This document shows, in pieces, positions 5,883-7,479 of a stretch of DNA of 7,479 nt. The first letter of the stretch is position 1; the number at the start of each line of letters is the position of its first letter. The stretch comes from Gammaproteobacteria bacterium. Lineage in GTDB: Bacteria > Pseudomonadota > Gammaproteobacteria > SZUA-229. The notes under the pieces were generated by a model. The model was given only the letters and a program-made list of their open reading frames with translations, ran no database searches and was not told the origin of the DNA. The DNA lies in the NCBI GenBank assembly GCA_023136715.1, contig JAGLQT010000089.1, positions 1-7,479 on the forward strand. The letters are read 5' to 3'. Made by a program: the position numbers and the translations under genes.

Positions 5883-6653
5883 GTGGAAAATAATATTTTA
5901 CTGGCGGCTGAAAATCTGGGCCTGAAACTACAGGGTAAAACTATTCTTTCGGATGTAAACCTGAGTTTACGTGAGTCCGAAATAGTCACGTTGATCGGCC
6001 CCAATGGCGCGGGTAAAACCAGTTTGATCCGGATTCTATTGGGTTTGACTGAGTCAACGGAAGGTAATGTTTTTCGTCGTGCTGACTTAAATATTGGTTA
6101 CGTGCCACAACGTAGCAGTATCAATCCTGTGCTGCCTTTGCGCGTGCTGGATTTTTTACAACTGGGTGCGCGTTATAAATATGATGAAATTAGCCAGGTA
6201 CTGGATGAGGTCGGTGTCAGCCATATTTTGAACTCGGCCATTCAAAACATTTCTGGCGGTGAGTTACAAAGGGTGCTGCTAGCCAGGGCATTGCTAAAAA
6301 AACCTAATGTGCTGGTTCTGGACGAGCCTGCGCAAGGTGTCGATATTATTGGCCAGCAAGCACTCTATAAAATGATTACCTCGATACGCGATCATCATTC
6401 ATGTGGTATTTTGATGGTGTCCCACGATTTACACCTGGTGATGGCCGCCACCGATCAGGTGGTTTGCCTGAATACGCACGTCTGTTGTACCGGGCATCCG
6501 GATCACATCAGTGAGCACCCCGAATATCTGAAATTATTTGGTGATGCACTGGATGGTATGGCCGTGTACTCACATCATCATGATCATGAACACGAGTTAA
6601 ACGGTGCGATAGTCTGCACCCACCATAAAGAGTGTGGTCATCGTCATGGATGA
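5883..6653 (+). CDS. znuC: Zinc ABC transporter ATP-binding protein (GTG start)
   Basis: ZnuC is the cytosolic ATPase that drives zinc import through ZnuB. The 256-residue protein shows Walker A GPNGAGKT (39-46), Q-loop Q76 in YVPQ, signature ISGGE (123-127), Walker B VLVLDEP (143-149) with catalytic E148, and the switch histidine H181 in SHD. ZnuC-specific stretches follow, including HDLHLVMA and NTHVCCTGHP. The C-terminus is unusually rich in metal ligands: HHHDHEHELNG, as in E. coli ZnuC, is followed by a tail CTHHKECGHRHG that the E. coli protein lacks. The start is GTG at 5883 with a GAG at 5872-5874, 8 bases upstream; the protein begins just before the first strand of the fold. It lies 19 bases after the small exported protein gene and overlaps znuB by 8 bases, so the products are made together. 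Confidence 0.97.
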   Translation: MENNILLAAENLGLKLQGKTILSDVNLSLRESEIVTLIGPNGAGKTSLIRILLGLTESTEGNVFRRADLNIGYVPQRSSINPVLPLRVLDFLQLGARYKYDEISQVLDEVGVSHILNSAIQNISGGELQRVLLARALLKKPNVLVLDEPAQGVDIIGQQALYKMITSIRDHHSCGILMVSHDLHLVMAATDQVVCLNTHVCCTGHPDHISEHPEYLKLFGDALDGMAVYSHHHDHEHELNGAIVCTHHKECGHRHG

Positions 6654-7434
6654 TTTCATCATCAATGCCTTATTAGCCGGTATCGGTCTGGCTTTATTGG
6701 CGGGATCACTGGGCTGTGTTGTCGTCTGGCGACGTATGGCTTATTTTGGTGATACCTTGGCGCACTCGGCTTTGCTGGGTGTGGCACTGGCTGTTTCCGC
6801 CGAGATGCTGCCTATTATTGGTGTTGCGTTGATTGGTGTCGTGCTGGCCTCATTATTATTCTGGCTGGAACAAAGGCAGGATTTATCGACTGACACATTG
6901 TTAGGCATCATGTCGCACAGTGCACTGGCGCTGGGCCTGATTGTTTTGTCCATTGCTCAGAATCAGGGTGCAAATGTTGATTTGATGGCTTATTTGTTTG
7001 GCGATATTCTCGCGGTCAGTGGTGAAGAACTGGTCTGGATTTATGCCGGTGCTGTGCTGGTGCTTTCCCTGTTTGCTTATCTATGGCGTGATTTGTTATC
7101 CATTTCAGCACACGAAGAACTGGCGCTTACCGATGGCGTATCGGTGAATAAAACACGTTTTATGTTTATGTTATTGCTGGCGCTGACTATTGCAGTGGCG
7201 ATAAAAGTGGTTGGGGTTTTGTTGATTACCGCTTTATTAATTATTCCAGCAGCTAGTGCGCGTTTATATTCAAAAACACCTTTGCAGATGGTGGTGTTAT
7301 CGATGTTGTTTGCAGTTTTGTCGGTGGTGTTGGGATTGGTATCGTCGATGCAGTGGGATGTGCCGACGGCACCGGCGATTGTTTTGGCGGCAGCGGTGTT
7401 GTTTTTTGCTTCTAATTTGGTGCGTGCTCGATAA
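6646..7434 (+). CDS. znuB: Zinc ABC transporter permease
   Basis: ZnuB is the inner-membrane channel subunit of the ZnuABC zinc importer, working as a dimer with two ZnuC subunits. Counted from the ATG at 6646 it has 262 residues, against about 261 in E. coli. It is hydrophobic throughout, with roughly eight membrane segments. Family motifs are VVWRRMAYFGDTLAHS (26-41), DTLLGIMSHSALALGL (83-98), VDLMAYLFGDILAV (111-124), which is part of the ATPase-coupling region, and the late LLIIPAASAR (197-206). The frame is open four codons further to a GTG at 6634, but the ATG fits the family N-terminus. That ATG overlaps the znuC stop in ATGGATGA, an 8-base overlap implying translational coupling. No terminator hairpin is visible in the 45 bases after the stop, so the operon may continue beyond the window. 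Confidence 0.97.
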   Translation: MDDFIINALLAGIGLALLAGSLGCVVVWRRMAYFGDTLAHSALLGVALAVSAEMLPIIGVALIGVVLASLLFWLEQRQDLSTDTLLGIMSHSALALGLIVLSIAQNQGANVDLMAYLFGDILAVSGEELVWIYAGAVLVLSLFAYLWRDLLSISAHEELALTDGVSVNKTRFMFMLLLALTIAVAIKVVGVLLITALLIIPAASARLYSKTPLQMVVLSMLFAVLSVVLGLVSSMQWDVPTAPAIVLAAAVLFFASNLVRAR

Positions 7435-7479
7435 CAGGGATATTCCTTCTGCCCCTCATGTTCGCGGGTAAAATTTGTT

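Noticed and set aside
5708..6004. Minus-strand open frame across the small protein and znuC
   Set aside because: It is antisense to two better-supported genes and shows no ribosome site or domain.
7435..7479. Possible terminator or new gene after znuB
   Set aside because: No hairpin with a U run and no start with a ribosome site is visible in these 45 bases.

Overview
The window reads as chromosomal DNA of a gammaproteobacterium with moderate base composition. The evidence is the gammaproteobacterial YcgL protein, the thiD-thiE-hemL gene order familiar from Pseudomonas-type genomes, a ZnuA/ZnuCB zinc importer with E. coli-like motifs, and a membrane-anchored cold-shock-domain protein of a type I recall from Pseudomonas. 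No mobile element, CRISPR array, tRNA or rRNA was seen.

Layout: a divergent regulatory region at about 5453-5557 splits the window. To the left, on the minus strand and reading leftward, lie znuA (zinc-binding protein), two tandem YjbQ-family genes, thiD, thiE, hemL, ycgL and the start of a cold-shock-domain gene cut by the window edge. To the right, on the plus strand, lie a small unrecognised secreted-protein gene, znuC and znuB. The last 45 bases hold nothing I can name.

Function: ZnuA, ZnuC and ZnuB together form a high-affinity zinc ABC importer. ThiD and ThiE make HMP-pyrophosphate and join it to the thiazole phosphate, giving thiamine phosphate. HemL makes 5-aminolevulinate for tetrapyrroles. 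The YjbQ family is reported to have secondary thiamine-phosphate synthase activity, so its position directly upstream of thiD/thiE is suggestive. One YjbQ copy keeps the family's conserved residues. The other aligns to it without gaps over 138 residues but has lost the conserved histidines.

The most interesting points are the degenerate YjbQ paralogue next to an intact one, the unidentified exported protein leading the znuCB operon, the palindromes in the divergent zinc promoter region, and the same-strand run from znuA into the thiamine/haem genes without an obvious terminator. I see no clearly new multi-gene system; most of the window is ordinary core metabolism with these local oddities.
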